From assembly GCA_964497975.1 (NCBI GenBank), contig CAZCFO010000004.1, forward strand, positions 146,497 through 210,496: 64,000 nt of DNA, written 5' to 3'. The notes under the pieces were generated by a model. It saw only the letters and a list, made by a program, of their open reading frames with translations, was not told the origin of the DNA and ran no database searches. This document shows positions 1 to 10,146 of the stretch, in pieces (position 1 is the first letter of the stretch; every line of letters begins with the position of its first letter). A program made the position numbers and the translations under genes. The stretch comes from JABFSS01 sp964497975 (GTDB lineage: Bacteria; Patescibacteriota; Gracilibacteria; Peribacterales; Peribacteraceae).

Positions 1-16
1 GTCTAATCAACGACAG

Positions 17-3000
17 GTGGCCGCAAATCTTCCATGGCTGTGGACGCCCATCGTAGGAGTGTTGGGATGGTGGTGGACCATGGGATTCCCTCGCATCATT
101 CTCAATCCGATGCGTTGGGGCGAATATCTGCAGCCGAGCGCCCGCAGTACACGCTACTTCCGTCACATTGCCGCTCCGTGGGCAGGATGGGTGCATCATG
201 GATTGGATTGGTTGAGGTCAGGCAGGGATCCCGCGCAAGTGCAGCGACAGCTGCAAACGGCACTTCAGCGCGTTCAGCAGCTTGAAGCTGCCCCCGTCCA
301 AAATGCCGCGGAGATTGCCAAGCTCAACAAGCAGATACAGGAGCTTCGTGCCGAAGTCCGCACATTGAGGATGCAGGCAGTTGAAGCCTCTGTAAGCACA
401 CTGCGCAATGATCAAGGATTCCAGGCCCTGCTCAATCAGGTACGTACGAATCCTGCGGCGGCGTTCGAAGGTGAACTTGCGCTTACCCAGGCTCACATCA
501 ATGTCTTGTCGCGTGGAACGGCTCCCGCTGCTTTGGAAGGTCTTCTGCTGCGGGGCGCACCCCTGACAGCTGCAGAAATTGAACAACTGCACGCGCTCTG
601 TCAGCTGCGCATTCAGGCCGGCGCAAGGGCCTTGGGACTCACAACACTCACCGACGCACAGGCACTCGCCCTTCTGCGCGCGCACTTTGCCGGAAGCAAC
701 GTGACCAAGCTTAACATCCTTCGTCAGGTTTTCACGATTGATCAGGCACTTGTCCTTCTCCATGGAGAAATCCGTCTCGCAGGCATTATCACTGCCGGAT
801 TGAATCCCCAACAGGCTACGCGCCTTGCGCAGCTGTTCGCCGAAGGGGAAACGAGCGTACTGCGCGGACTTATGTCCTTGTCCGAGCAGAGCCGCGGGGC
901 GGTTCTTGCGCTGGAACAGGGGCAAGCCTCCCGGATCCTCGCATTGTGCGAAGAATCCGCCTCTTTGCGGAATATCATCAGCGGCTTGCAGGATGCCCGA
1001 CAGCTTCAGACACTCGCCCGAAACCTGGAAGCACTGGAGAATGTACAAAACGGCGCGCGCGCCATTCGAGAACTCGCCATGTTGGATGAAGCCGCCGCGC
1101 GTTCCATCATTCTCGTCTTCTCCGACAGCGGCCGCGCAGCCGAGTCTGCCGCGCTCATTCGTCAGTTCGGACAGACGGGGCGTCTCGCGGAACAGCTCAG
1201 TTTCCTGCGTCGCGCCGGACAGATGTTCGGGCGCGGATTCCATTTTGTGATGCAGCGGATTGTGGGGCCCGCAGCAGTCGCGATCGAAACATATTTCTTC
1301 GTCGAAAGTATCACCCACGTCAACGAAAATGCCGAACGTGCAAACAACGTCATCAACCTTCTCCGGTCCACGCTTCATATTGGCCAAGCCAATTCCAAAT
1401 TTGAGGAGAGAACACTGAATGGAGACGTGATTTTCGAGCACAAAACCAGGGGCGGAGAAGGCAACAACCAGCCGCTGTGCACCATCAACGGAAGCCAGAT
1501 GCAGCGCCAGCTGGAATCAGCGGTGGGCATCGATGTCGCCCGGTCGGCAACGCATCTTGCGGGCGTGATCGCGGCGGGCTGCTTCATGGTTCCGGGATAC
1601 GGATGGGTTGCCGGAAGCATTATCATGGTCGGCGACTTCATCGTGAAACAGGCTCTCAAAGACCCCGAGGCGCGTCATTGGATTGAACTGTTGCGCGATC
1701 TTCCTCCGGAATTGCTCGTGCTTCTTCCCACCTCGCGTCTCCGCGAGGTGTACATCCACCAGGATCGCGGCCCGTACGCGCCGTTCCTCCTGATGCGGAA
1801 CTACTACGTGCGCCGTGCTGCGGGGCAAATCGACCGTGCCGGCTGGCAGCAGGCATTCAATGCGCTGCAGCTGGGCGCGGAAATCCCCGGTCTTACTCTC
1901 GATTCACTGCTGAAGCAGATCACGGAAGGGGAGGGTTCGGGACTGGATGCGGTCATGCAGGCGATCCAGCGGGGCGATGAGCGAAGCCGTGCCATTGCGA
2001 AGCAATTGCGCGAGAGACTGGAGAAAGAGTGGAACGATGTGGAAAACCCTCTTGCAGCATCGCTGTTCCATCCTCTGTACCACGAGATTGTCCGGTTGGC
2101 CCCGCCGCAGCTTATTGCCGACCGGCCCGAGGATGTCGTGCGGACGGTATGGGAAGACCGGGCGCTGCTGCTCCAGAGCGTCATGCGGTTCCTGCCCGAA
2201 CTCGGCTTCTGGCGCTGGACCTTCGGGAATGAAGACTTTGACGAATTCCAGACAGCGTCGCGCCAGGCTGCGGCACACTACGCCCGTCACCGCCTGACTT
2301 TGCAATTCCGATCGACGAACGATCAGCTGACGCGTCATCGCAATTCACAGGCAACACTTCAAAAGGGAGTGGGAGAAATAATCACCATGGAAGGAGGCCT
2401 CCAGTCCACGGAACACTTCACTAACTACGCGCAGATCATCACGTCCGTCCGGGGAACTCCTGCCGAGGCAGGATGGCGTCTGCTTGCGGGCATCACCGCT
2501 CAGGAGCCCAACCTGAGCAGGATCCGCACGGCGGGTATCGTTGAAGCGCTGGAGGGTCTGGATCTGCAAAGCGAGACTCTTCCGCTCCTCCGTCTTCTTC
2601 CGGGTCTTCCGGAAGCCTCCCGCAGGGGACTGGTGCAATCGCTCCAGTCACTGCCCGACCTCGCGACACGTACGTGGATGCTGCGGCGCATTGCCACGGC
2701 ACCCGCGCCCATCCGCGACCGGATTCTTGCGCTTTGCACGCAGGCGGGTGAAGGAGGAATCCTCACATCTGCTCAGGCGCAGGTGCTTGAGTCCCGGAAC
2801 ATCGACATGGGAAATGCGATGCCAGGAGCGACGGGCTACACCATCCGGGAGCAGGTTCTCCGTGCGGATGCCGACGTGCCCACAGGATTGCCCCTGCCCC
2901 GCTGGAATGCAGAACGCCAGCGGTACGAAGCCGCGTTCACGCAGACAGAGGGGGCCAATAACCCCGAGCGCGTCATCCCGCCCGAAAACCGCTTTACCGG

Positions 3001-5662
3001 TCTCGACGCCGCGGGAATCACCGCACTGCACGAACTGGGCGCCGTCGCCGTGAAGGTGACGCTTTCCAGCGACGGACAGACGCGCATCGAAGTGCCCGAC
3101 AGCGAACAGGGGATGCGCGCATGGAAGCTCACGCGTAACGGCATCACCGCATACTATGCGTTCTTCGAAGGACGATGGTATTGGTCGTCCGGCGCCGCGC
3201 CAGCATGGCAGCCGGTCGGAGGGAATCGCTGGGGGGAACAGGCCGTGAAACAGAATGCCGGATATCAGCAGCTCAACGATGCCGCAGCGATGCTGCATCG
3301 CCAGCAGACGGAATTCCCGTTGCCGCTCGAACTCGCTCAGGACATCGAACGCGGCGGCGCGGCCCTCCTGCGGCTCCACAACGCCGATACGGAATCCATC
3401 CACGGATACACCCGATACGTTCTCCGCGGCACGACGCCTGAGACCCGCGACAGGAGAATCTATTTTGCCTGCCTGGGGGGTCGCTGGCATAAAAGCACGC
3501 CGCAGCAGCCCATCTGGGCGCGCTGCACGCTCGATGCACCGGCGGGCGATGCCACGGAGCAGCGGTTTGGCAGCATCAGCCGCGAACTGTGCAGGATGGA
3601 ACAGCGGTTCGATCCGGATCTCGCTTTCATCCGTCATCTGCAGCAGACAGCCACGAAGAACGCGCAGGCCCGTAAGAAAGAATTCGGCGGACGCTACGCG
3701 AACGATGCGCACCGTTACAACACCGGCAATCTCACGATGGAAATCTCCATCGAGAACCATCAAGGGCTTATGCCCAATCAGGGCCAGCTGTCCAACGTTC
3801 CCGTGCAGCGCAACGCGACCTGGGACACGTTCGAATTCCGTCAGGATGATCATGGCCGCTGGGAGATCCGTCTCGTCGCCGTATCCGGCGCCCCGCAGCG
3901 ATTCTCCGCGCTTCTGGGATCGCCGATGCTCGAATGGGCCCCTCTTTCCGTGTTCTTGGAACGTATCGGCAACCCCATCGCATTCCGCGTTGGCCGTGTC
4001 GAATTTTACAGCGCGCATGAGTTGCTCTTCCGTGGTGCGCGGCCGCACCTGGAAGGCCTGTCCCGCAGACTCGACAATTACCGTACGGAATTCGCCAAAG
4101 ATGCCGCCTCCATGGACCCGCTCGCCGAACTCCGCAATTCGGTGACGACCCTGATGCCCCGGCGTCCCGAAGATGAATATCATTACCTTCGCGGAAACGT
4201 GAATGCTCCGCTGGCCCGGACGCTGTTTGGAAACAGGCGTGCGGCGCCGACGGTGCTGACGTACGGGGATTTCCCCGGGGAGCCGTCCAAGCAGCATCTC
4301 GACGCCGTCCGCTCCTGCACCGACCGTTTCGCGAGAAATCTGGAAGCCCAGGAGAAGGGCGAAGGCACTTTCGAAGCACAGCCACAGGCCGTCATGCTGC
4401 GCTCCTATACCTGCGAGCGGGACGGCCTCCGTTACGAAGTGCTTATGACGGATGTCATGTGGGGCATGCTGCGCGACAACCGCATCGTGAGCTACGAGCG
4501 GCACGTCGCCGTCCGCGAACAGGGGAGCAACTCGGCTTTCACCGTGCTTCCATCCACCAGCTTTGCGAGTGCCACGGAGTCCACGCCCCGCGAGGGATAT
4601 ATCGTCTGGAGGGAGAATGCCCTCAAAGAACATCAGGCGATCCTGAAGTCGCGGTTTGACGCCGGGCAGAAGCAGCAGACGGAAAAAATCGGGAAGGAGA
4701 TCGGGCCAGCCGGGGTTATCTACTGCGCGTTGCACTTCAATCGTCCTGTCGAGATCGAGTCGGGCCCCAACCAGTCCACCTTTGCGCTTCATGTGGGCAA
4801 CGATGTGGTGCTCCTGCGTCTCGACAACCTCGGCAATCTGGCCGGGTTCAACGTCCTCCCCGGATTGGCACGCCGCGCAGAAAACACGGGCGTGATGATG
4901 CGCGATCTGGTCGCCCGCTATACCAAAGAAATCATGCAAGAGGAGGCCAAGAAAATGGGATATCCCCTGGAATCGCTGCATCCGGATACCGTCAAATGGA
5001 TGCGTCAACAGGCCGAAAAACAAGCCAAGGTCCGCGCGGATGAAGAATGGGCGTCGCGTTCGTTGAATGAAATGCGGGCCCCCCAGGCAGGCGCCACCCT
5101 GTCGCTGACTGCCGATCAGATGAAGCAGGTAAAACTTCTCGAGGCTATGCTGCAGGAATTGCGCGCTGCCAACGGAGGAAACCTGTACCTCAACCCGGAA
5201 TCGCTGAACGCTCAGGCACCGGGTCTCACGGAGACAGAGAGCAAGGCGCGTGCGTCGATGGCGAAGATCATCATGCAGGCGCTCAACGCTCCTCCGCAGG
5301 CGCCGCTGCAAACGCTGGTGAGTTCCGCCATTGACCAGAACGTCATTACGTTCATTCCGGGAGACACGCGTTTTGTGCCGCGCAATCAGGAGATCATCCT
5401 GCGCTCGCAACTCCAGAAAAATCTGCTGCAGGCCTACAATGACTATCTCAACGCCCCCGGTCAGCCGGGATTCCGGCCCGGTGAGCCGGTGCTTGTGGAC
5501 ACGATTCAGAACCGCCAGCGCTTCCGCGCCGCGGTACGGTTCGTTCTGCATCCGCAGACGGAGGATCCGCTTAACGCACAGCGGTTCGCTCATCTGGAAG
5601 AAATCACGATCGTCGACGCAGGTCATGAGGTGCGCAATGCCCTGACCAGGTTCCAGAACTGA
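17..5662 (+). CDS. Giant hypothetical protein with N-terminal membrane segment and coiled coil (possibly 5'-partial)
   Basis: Protein of at least 1881 residues. I recognise no family. Residues about 6-22 are Trp-rich and hydrophobic (WLWTPIVGVLGWWW) and look like a membrane anchor. Residues 75-125 form a heptad-like Gln/Glu/Leu coiled coil. Two further hydrophobic stretches lie near residues 405-430 and 510-543; the second is Gly-rich. The remainder looks soluble and alpha-rich with Ala/Leu/Arg repeats. The GTG at 17 is the first start in the window, but the frame stays open to the left edge, so the true start may be upstream. A strong terminator follows the stop. Its size and anchor suggest a cell-envelope role, but that is inference only. 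Confidence 0.8.
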   Translation: MAANLPWLWTPIVGVLGWWWTMGFPRIILNPMRWGEYLQPSARSTRYFRHIAAPWAGWVHHGLDWLRSGRDPAQVQRQLQTALQRVQQLEAAPVQNAAEIAKLNKQIQELRAEVRTLRMQAVEASVSTLRNDQGFQALLNQVRTNPAAAFEGELALTQAHINVLSRGTAPAALEGLLLRGAPLTAAEIEQLHALCQLRIQAGARALGLTTLTDAQALALLRAHFAGSNVTKLNILRQVFTIDQALVLLHGEIRLAGIITAGLNPQQATRLAQLFAEGETSVLRGLMSLSEQSRGAVLALEQGQASRILALCEESASLRNIISGLQDARQLQTLARNLEALENVQNGARAIRELAMLDEAAARSIILVFSDSGRAAESAALIRQFGQTGRLAEQLSFLRRAGQMFGRGFHFVMQRIVGPAAVAIETYFFVESITHVNENAERANNVINLLRSTLHIGQANSKFEERTLNGDVIFEHKTRGGEGNNQPLCTINGSQMQRQLESAVGIDVARSATHLAGVIAAGCFMVPGYGWVAGSIIMVGDFIVKQALKDPEARHWIELLRDLPPELLVLLPTSRLREVYIHQDRGPYAPFLLMRNYYVRRAAGQIDRAGWQQAFNALQLGAEIPGLTLDSLLKQITEGEGSGLDAVMQAIQRGDERSRAIAKQLRERLEKEWNDVENPLAASLFHPLYHEIVRLAPPQLIADRPEDVVRTVWEDRALLLQSVMRFLPELGFWRWTFGNEDFDEFQTASRQAAAHYARHRLTLQFRSTNDQLTRHRNSQATLQKGVGEIITMEGGLQSTEHFTNYAQIITSVRGTPAEAGWRLLAGITAQEPNLSRIRTAGIVEALEGLDLQSETLPLLRLLPGLPEASRRGLVQSLQSLPDLATRTWMLRRIATAPAPIRDRILALCTQAGEGGILTSAQAQVLESRNIDMGNAMPGATGYTIREQVLRADADVPTGLPLPRWNAERQRYEAAFTQTEGANNPERVIPPENRFTGLDAAGITALHELGAVAVKVTLSSDGQTRIEVPDSEQGMRAWKLTRNGITAYYAFFEGRWYWSSGAAPAWQPVGGNRWGEQAVKQNAGYQQLNDAAAMLHRQQTEFPLPLELAQDIERGGAALLRLHNADTESIHGYTRYVLRGTTPETRDRRIYFACLGGRWHKSTPQQPIWARCTLDAPAGDATEQRFGSISRELCRMEQRFDPDLAFIRHLQQTATKNAQARKKEFGGRYANDAHRYNTGNLTMEISIENHQGLMPNQGQLSNVPVQRNATWDTFEFRQDDHGRWEIRLVAVSGAPQRFSALLGSPMLEWAPLSVFLERIGNPIAFRVGRVEFYSAHELLFRGARPHLEGLSRRLDNYRTEFAKDAASMDPLAELRNSVTTLMPRRPEDEYHYLRGNVNAPLARTLFGNRRAAPTVLTYGDFPGEPSKQHLDAVRSCTDRFARNLEAQEKGEGTFEAQPQAVMLRSYTCERDGLRYEVLMTDVMWGMLRDNRIVSYERHVAVREQGSNSAFTVLPSTSFASATESTPREGYIVWRENALKEHQAILKSRFDAGQKQQTEKIGKEIGPAGVIYCALHFNRPVEIESGPNQSTFALHVGNDVVLLRLDNLGNLAGFNVLPGLARRAENTGVMMRDLVARYTKEIMQEEAKKMGYPLESLHPDTVKWMRQQAEKQAKVRADEEWASRSLNEMRAPQAGATLSLTADQMKQVKLLEAMLQELRAANGGNLYLNPESLNAQAPGLTETESKARASMAKIIMQALNAPPQAPLQTLVSSAIDQNVITFIPGDTRFVPRNQEIILRSQLQKNLLQAYNDYLNAPGQPGFRPGEPVLVDTIQNRQRFRAAVRFVLHPQTEDPLNAQRFAHLEEITIVDAGHEVRNALTRFQN

Positions 5663-5668
5663 TCCAAT

Positions 5669-5702
5669 AAAAAACCCCCGCAGTCTCGGCAGGGGTTTTT
5701 CG
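5669..5702 (+). terminator. Rho-independent terminator after the giant gene
   Basis: A GC hairpin (CCCC...GGGG) is flanked by an A-run on the left and TTTTT on the right. It lies a few bases after the stop of the giant gene. The A/T flanks mean it could also stop RNase J transcripts arriving from the right. Confidence 0.8.
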
Positions 5703-5737
5703 TATGTCGTTGTGACTTACACTTCGACGATAAAGGT

Positions 5738-5785
5738 TCCTCGGTACGTTCGTCCGCTGAGCGGACGAACTACTCGGAATGACAG
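5738..5785. repeat. Palindromic element with conserved flanks (family B), copy 1
   Basis: Left flank CCTCGGTACG, self-complementary centre TTCGTCCGCTGAGCGGACGAA, right flank CTACTCGGAATGACAG. The same flanks around different centres recur near 12448, 12511, 40195, 55018, 55077 and, reversed, 55168. Confidence 0.75.
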
Positions 5786-5788
5786 CTA

Positions 5789-7756
5789 TTAGACTTCCAC
5801 GATAAACGGGATAACCATGGGTTCTCGATCCAGCTTGCGGTCGAAGTAGCGGAACAATGCTCCGGTCACCGCGCGCTTGAGGGCCTTGCGGTCCTTTTCG
5901 CCGCGGTTGAGTTCTTCGTCGTACGCGCGCTTGGCGGTCTCGATGATCTCCTTGGTGATGGTTTCCTGCTCGGACCCGTAGAGGAGCCCGCGGCTGATCA
6001 CTTCGGGGTCGCCGACGAGGCGCTTGCTCTCCGCGTAGACGCGGAAGACGATCACCATGGCGCCCGCGTTGCTCATGACCTTGCGGTCCAGGAGCGTGCG
6101 TTCGCCTTCGCCGGGGGTGCCGCGGCCGTCGATGATGACGTCGCGGAACGGCATTTTGCTCTTGCTGCGCCGGGCGTCGCCCTTGGCGTCGAACTCGAGG
6201 ATTTCGCCGTTGATCATCAGATGGATCTGATTGTCCGGATACCCGATCTTCTTGGCGAGGTCCGCATGCGCCACGCGCATGTGCGGTTCGCCGTGCTCGG
6301 GGATCACGTGCCTGGCGCGGACGAGGCGGTGCATCAGGAGCAGGTCCTGCTGGTAGCCGTGTCCGGTGGTGTGGAGGGCGAGTTCCGCGTTCGTCTTCAC
6401 GATCGCGCCCTGGAGATCCAGGTTGTTGATGACCTTCGCAACGGCCCGCTCGTTGCCGAGGATCGGGTTGCTGCTGAGGATCACCGTGTCGCCCTTCTTC
6501 ACCGTCACGTGGCGGTGGCTGCCCAGGCCCATGCGGGCGAGGCCGGCCATTTCCTCCCCCTGGCTGCCGGTCGTGATGATGATGATTTCATCGTCGGGGA
6601 GCTTGTCCATCGCGGGATTCACCTTGCGGATGATGCCGCGCGCCGCCTTGATGTAGCCGAGGTTTTCGGCGATCTCGACGTTGGTTTCCATGCTCCGTCC
6701 GGAGATGAACACCTTGCGGTTGAACGTTTTGGCGTGGTCCACGACCTGCGCGATGCGGTTGAGGAGTGAGGAGAAGGTCGAGATGATCACGCGGCCTTTG
6801 GCGTCGCGGATCAGACCGAACAGTGTCTCCGAGATCTCCCGCTCGCTCTTGCTGTGGCCGGGCTTGGTGGCGTTGGTGGAGTCGGCGATGATGGCCAGCA
6901 CTCCCGCGTCTCCCAGCTGCGCGAGGCGCGCGAAGTCGGCCGGAGGCTCGTTCATCGGGGTGAAGTCGAACTTGAAGTCGCCGGTGTGGACGATGGTCCC
7001 GTACGGCGTGTGGATGGCGATGGCCGCGGAGTCGGGGATCGAGTGGGTGACCCGGAGGAATTCCACTTCGATTTTTCCGATGCGCACCTTCTCGCGGAAT
7101 TCCACGGTGTTGAGGCGCGCCTTCGACGTCAGCTTCTCCTCATCGAGGCGCTTTTTGACGAACGCCATCGTGAGCTTGGTGCCGTAGCACGGCGGGAAGT
7201 GGAGCTGCGGCAGCAGGTGCTGCACGGCCCCGATGTGATCCAGGTGACCGTGGGTGAAGAGGACCGCCTTGATGCGGCTTTCACGGCCGCGGAGAGCCGA
7301 AAGGTCGGGAATGAGGTAGTCGATGCCGAGCATGTCCTCGTCCGGGAACTGGAGCCCCAGATCGATGAGATAGAGGTCGCCGTCGACGTCCAGGAGGAAG
7401 CAGTTGCGTCCCACCTGTTCGAATCCCCCCAGAGGGGAAAGGCGGAGGCCTTTGCCGCCCGCGGCGATGATCGGCGGGGCGATGGTCATCGGCTGCGACT
7501 GAACCGGCTGGTTCATCCGCGGAGGCCTCTGATCAGATCCTCCCTGCTGCCGCACGGGCGGGGGAGAGCCGTTGCCCCGGAAGGGGCGGTTGCGATGACG
7601 ATTGCGTCCTCTCCTGCGGCCGCCGGGTTTGCCTCCGCTGACGGAGGTCGTCTTGAAGAATGGTTTGCCCGGACGCTGGTCCGGACGATTGGAGCCCCCT
7701 GAGTTTGGCGAAGGTGCCTGGGGCGCAGGCGTTCCTCCTCCTTGTACCTGAAACAT
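5789..7756 (-). CDS. rnj: Ribonuclease J (metallo-beta-lactamase RNase)
   Basis: 655 residues. RNase J is a 5'-3' exo- and endoribonuclease of the beta-CASP metallo-beta-lactamase group and works in mRNA turnover and rRNA maturation. The zinc motif HGHLDHIG is at residues 169-176; GDFKFDF and the beta-CASP segment TGHGYQQDL follow, and then the HGEPHM region. The first 95 residues are an added low-complexity tail rich in Gly, Pro, Arg and Gln, likely disordered and RNA-binding. The catalytic core has normal length. It is transcribed leftward from its own promoter (7796-7824), divergent from the next gene. Family assignment is firm; the role of the tail is inferred. Confidence 0.95.
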   Translation of the reverse strand: MFQVQGGGTPAPQAPSPNSGGSNRPDQRPGKPFFKTTSVSGGKPGGRRRGRNRHRNRPFRGNGSPPPVRQQGGSDQRPPRMNQPVQSQPMTIAPPIIAAGGKGLRLSPLGGFEQVGRNCFLLDVDGDLYLIDLGLQFPDEDMLGIDYLIPDLSALRGRESRIKAVLFTHGHLDHIGAVQHLLPQLHFPPCYGTKLTMAFVKKRLDEEKLTSKARLNTVEFREKVRIGKIEVEFLRVTHSIPDSAAIAIHTPYGTIVHTGDFKFDFTPMNEPPADFARLAQLGDAGVLAIIADSTNATKPGHSKSEREISETLFGLIRDAKGRVIISTFSSLLNRIAQVVDHAKTFNRKVFISGRSMETNVEIAENLGYIKAARGIIRKVNPAMDKLPDDEIIIITTGSQGEEMAGLARMGLGSHRHVTVKKGDTVILSSNPILGNERAVAKVINNLDLQGAIVKTNAELALHTTGHGYQQDLLLMHRLVRARHVIPEHGEPHMRVAHADLAKKIGYPDNQIHLMINGEILEFDAKGDARRSKSKMPFRDVIIDGRGTPGEGERTLLDRKVMSNAGAMVIVFRVYAESKRLVGDPEVISRGLLYGSEQETITKEIIETAKRAYDEELNRGEKDRKALKRAVTGALFRYFDRKLDREPMVIPFIVEV

Positions 7757-7795
7757 GTCTTATGAGTTGGTAGAAATGAAAATGAGACTGCCCTC

Positions 7796-7824
7796 ACTGT
7801 ACTCTTCTCTTGCCATGAATGCAA
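7796..7824 (-). promoter_or_regulatory. Sigma70-type promoter of RNase J
   Basis: On the minus strand, TTGCAT and TACAGT are separated by 17 bases. This predicts a start near 7789 and a leader of about 33 bases before the ATG at 7756. Confidence 0.6.
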
Positions 7825-7969
7825 TGGGTCCGATGTCATGAGGCCGTTTTTTTGGCTTCAGTACAACAAATTTTTTATTGCAATTTTTGCTTTCAGGCAG
7901 GAAATCGCGGATGGAAGCGGGGGATTGAGGCGAGGTCAACATGGTTCGAGCCCGGTTGCGATCACCGGG

Positions 7970-8017
7970 CGCCTCACCATGACGCGTAAAACATCCCTCC
8001 TGTGTCATGGTGAGGCG
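7970..8017. repeat. 14-bp inverted repeat between divergent genes
   Basis: CGCCTCACCATGAC (7970-7983) and its exact complement GTCATGGTGAGGCG (8004-8017) are separated by 20 bases. There is no T-run, so it is not an obvious terminator. It lies in the 362-base gap between RNase J and the PP2C-like gene, which holds no convincing gene. It could be an operator or a mobile palindrome. Confidence 0.6.
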
Positions 8018-8118
8018 AGAAGCCCGCCCGCATCAGCCGGCGACAAGCCTCGAGCCCTGCTGATATCTGCGCGGTGGCGATTGCGAATCCAGCTTTCCTT
8101 CTATACCCTTTCCTCCTG

Positions 8119-10134
8119 ATGGACATCGTCGTCCGTACAGGCGAAACCAAGGCGGGATCGGGCACATCGCTCGCCGCCCTGTCGTTCACTTCTTCTCATG
8201 GTGAGCAGGCGTGCTTGTTCGTGCACGGCGAGGCGGAGAAGCGCGACGGGAAAAGTTTCCGCGACGAGTGCACCACAATCATCCAGCACTCGCTTCTGGG
8301 CACCGAAGGCGAATCGTGGGCGCGCCTCGACGGCGCTTTAAAGGAGCTCAACGGATTGCTCAAGGGCTTCCTCGTGTCGGGCACGCTCGGCGACATCCAC
8401 GCGGTCGTCGCATTCGTGGATCGCAGCGGGGGATTGCATGTGTCGGCCGCGGGCCGGGGCGAGGCCTATCTCATCCGCGGAGGGGTGGCGAGCCAGATCA
8501 CGGAATACACCAAAGGAAAGCCGGTTTCGGCCTTTATTCACATCTCCAGCGGCGGCCTGGAGCCGGGCGATGCCGTGGTCTTTTCGACTCAGCGCCTTCT
8601 CCGCGCGCTCACGCCGGCCCAGCTGGCCCAGAAGAGCCAGGACGGCACACGCTTCCTGGAGGAGATCATCGCCGCCCTCGAAAGCGAAAAGGAGGCGGCC
8701 GCGGTGGGCACCATCCAGGTGCCGTCGGACGGCGAGCGGGCTCCGGTGACGGCTGACGAAGACGAAAAAGCGCCCGCGCGCGGCAAGCAGCCCGTTCCCT
8801 CCCGGCGCTCGGGACGCCGCGCGGCGCTGTCCGTGGGCGGCATGGCGCGCGACCTGGGGCAGAAGGCGCTGGCACTCGCCAAGGCCGCCGGCGAGAAGGG
8901 GATGTCGTACGGCAAAAAAGAGACGACGCGCCTCCTCAAGGATTCCGGGAAGATGAAATCCCTCAAGGAGAAGGGGGAGGAGTTCCTGTCCGATCTCAAG
9001 GATCCCAAGCGGAAGCGGAAGGCGCACTTTCTGCTGATGGCGGGCGCGATCGCGGCCTTCCTCATCATCTGGGTGATCGCGAGCCTCGCGACCAACAGCC
9101 AGCGCAGCAAGACGCAGGCCGAGCTCTCGGCGCTCGTGACGCAGATCAACGAGGAGATCCAGACGGCCGACAACCGGCGCCTCGCCGGCGACATGGACGG
9201 CGCCAACGGCATCCTCCAGCAGGCGGAGGAGCGCGCGAAGCAGGTGATGGACAACGAATCCGGTCTCTTCCGCGTGGAGGCGCTCGACCTGCTCGACCGC
9301 ATCCGCAGCAAGCGCGAGGAGATCAACAACATCATCCGCGTGCCGGCCAATGTCCTCGTGAACCTCAGCTCCAAGGACACGAAAATCAGCGCGCAGGGCC
9401 TCATCGGGCTTGGGGAGGGCGAGTTCCTCGCGTACGACCGCCAGAACAGCTACCGCGTCCTGCTCAACCGTCTCGACGAGCCCAAGCGGCTGATCGAGGA
9501 CGACCTGATCCTCCAGGGCGACGACTTCCCGCGCTACAAATCGCAGGTGTTCATGACGTCGGGCAACAGCGTGGTGGAACTCAGCAGCAACCAGATCATC
9601 CCCATGAAGACCGAGGATCCCGCCGGCTGGATCACCGGCAAGGCGATCCAGACGTACCTGCGCTACCTGTACGTTCTCTCCCCGGAGAAGAAACAGATCT
9701 ACAAATACGAGCGCCTCAGCAACCGCTACGGCGCGCCCGTCGAGTACAACGTGAATGGCGACCTGACGGGAGCGGTCGACATGGCCATCGACGGCAGCGT
9801 GTACGTCCTCAAGGAGGGCGGCACGGTCCTCAAGCTGCTGCGCGGCGAGACGCAGCCGTTCACCATCCGCCACGCGCCCGAGGAGCTGCTCAAGAACGCG
9901 ACGAAGGTCTACAAGGTCGCCGACGGCAACTTCTACTTCCTGGATCCCGCCAAGAACCGCGTGATCGTCGCCACCGACGGAGGCGCCACGGGAGAATCGT
10001 CGTACCAGAAGCAGTACATCCTGGAGGGGGAGCAGCTGGGAACGCTGCAGGACCTGTACGTCGATCCGGAGCAGACGCACCTGTACGTGCTGGATGAAAA
10101 GAGGGTGTATGTGTTGGATTTGGTGTCTCGCTGA
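8119..10134 (+). CDS. Membrane protein with degenerate PP2C-like domain and beta-propeller-like region
   Basis: 671 residues from the ATG at 8119. An upstream in-frame GTG at 8074 would lie before a -10-like TATACC (8102-8107), so I prefer the ATG. Residues 1-190 resemble a PP2C/SpoIIE-type phosphatase fold: AGRGEAYLIRGG sits where the family has GDSRxYL, and LEPGDAVVFST where it has LxPGDxLLLxSDG. The metal-binding Asp residues appear replaced, so activity is doubtful. A Lys-rich basic stretch precedes one membrane segment (about residues 302-325, LLMAGAIAAFLIIWVIASLA). A coiled coil follows, then a repetitive beta-rich C-terminal half likely to form a propeller outside the cell. The overall plan suggests a sensor or scaffold; this is inferred. 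Confidence 0.8.
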   Translation: MDIVVRTGETKAGSGTSLAALSFTSSHGEQACLFVHGEAEKRDGKSFRDECTTIIQHSLLGTEGESWARLDGALKELNGLLKGFLVSGTLGDIHAVVAFVDRSGGLHVSAAGRGEAYLIRGGVASQITEYTKGKPVSAFIHISSGGLEPGDAVVFSTQRLLRALTPAQLAQKSQDGTRFLEEIIAALESEKEAAAVGTIQVPSDGERAPVTADEDEKAPARGKQPVPSRRSGRRAALSVGGMARDLGQKALALAKAAGEKGMSYGKKETTRLLKDSGKMKSLKEKGEEFLSDLKDPKRKRKAHFLLMAGAIAAFLIIWVIASLATNSQRSKTQAELSALVTQINEEIQTADNRRLAGDMDGANGILQQAEERAKQVMDNESGLFRVEALDLLDRIRSKREEINNIIRVPANVLVNLSSKDTKISAQGLIGLGEGEFLAYDRQNSYRVLLNRLDEPKRLIEDDLILQGDDFPRYKSQVFMTSGNSVVELSSNQIIPMKTEDPAGWITGKAIQTYLRYLYVLSPEKKQIYKYERLSNRYGAPVEYNVNGDLTGAVDMAIDGSVYVLKEGGTVLKLLRGETQPFTIRHAPEELLKNATKVYKVADGNFYFLDPAKNRVIVATDGGATGESSYQKQYILEGEQLGTLQDLYVDPEQTHLYVLDEKRVYVLDLVSR

Positions 10135-10146
10135 TCGGACCCGAAT

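Noticed and set aside
2648..5626. 992-codon open frame on the minus strand
   Set aside because: Lies fully antisense to the giant plus-strand gene. It is a by-product of GC-rich third codon positions; its composition is Arg/Gly/His-rich without domains.
7838..8119. 93-codon plus-strand frame in the RNase J divergent gap
   Set aside because: Overlaps the RNase J promoter region and an inverted repeat; no plausible protein features.
8338..10080. 580-codon minus-strand frame
   Set aside because: Antisense to the PP2C-like/propeller gene; no start signals and implausible Arg/Val/Leu/Asp composition.
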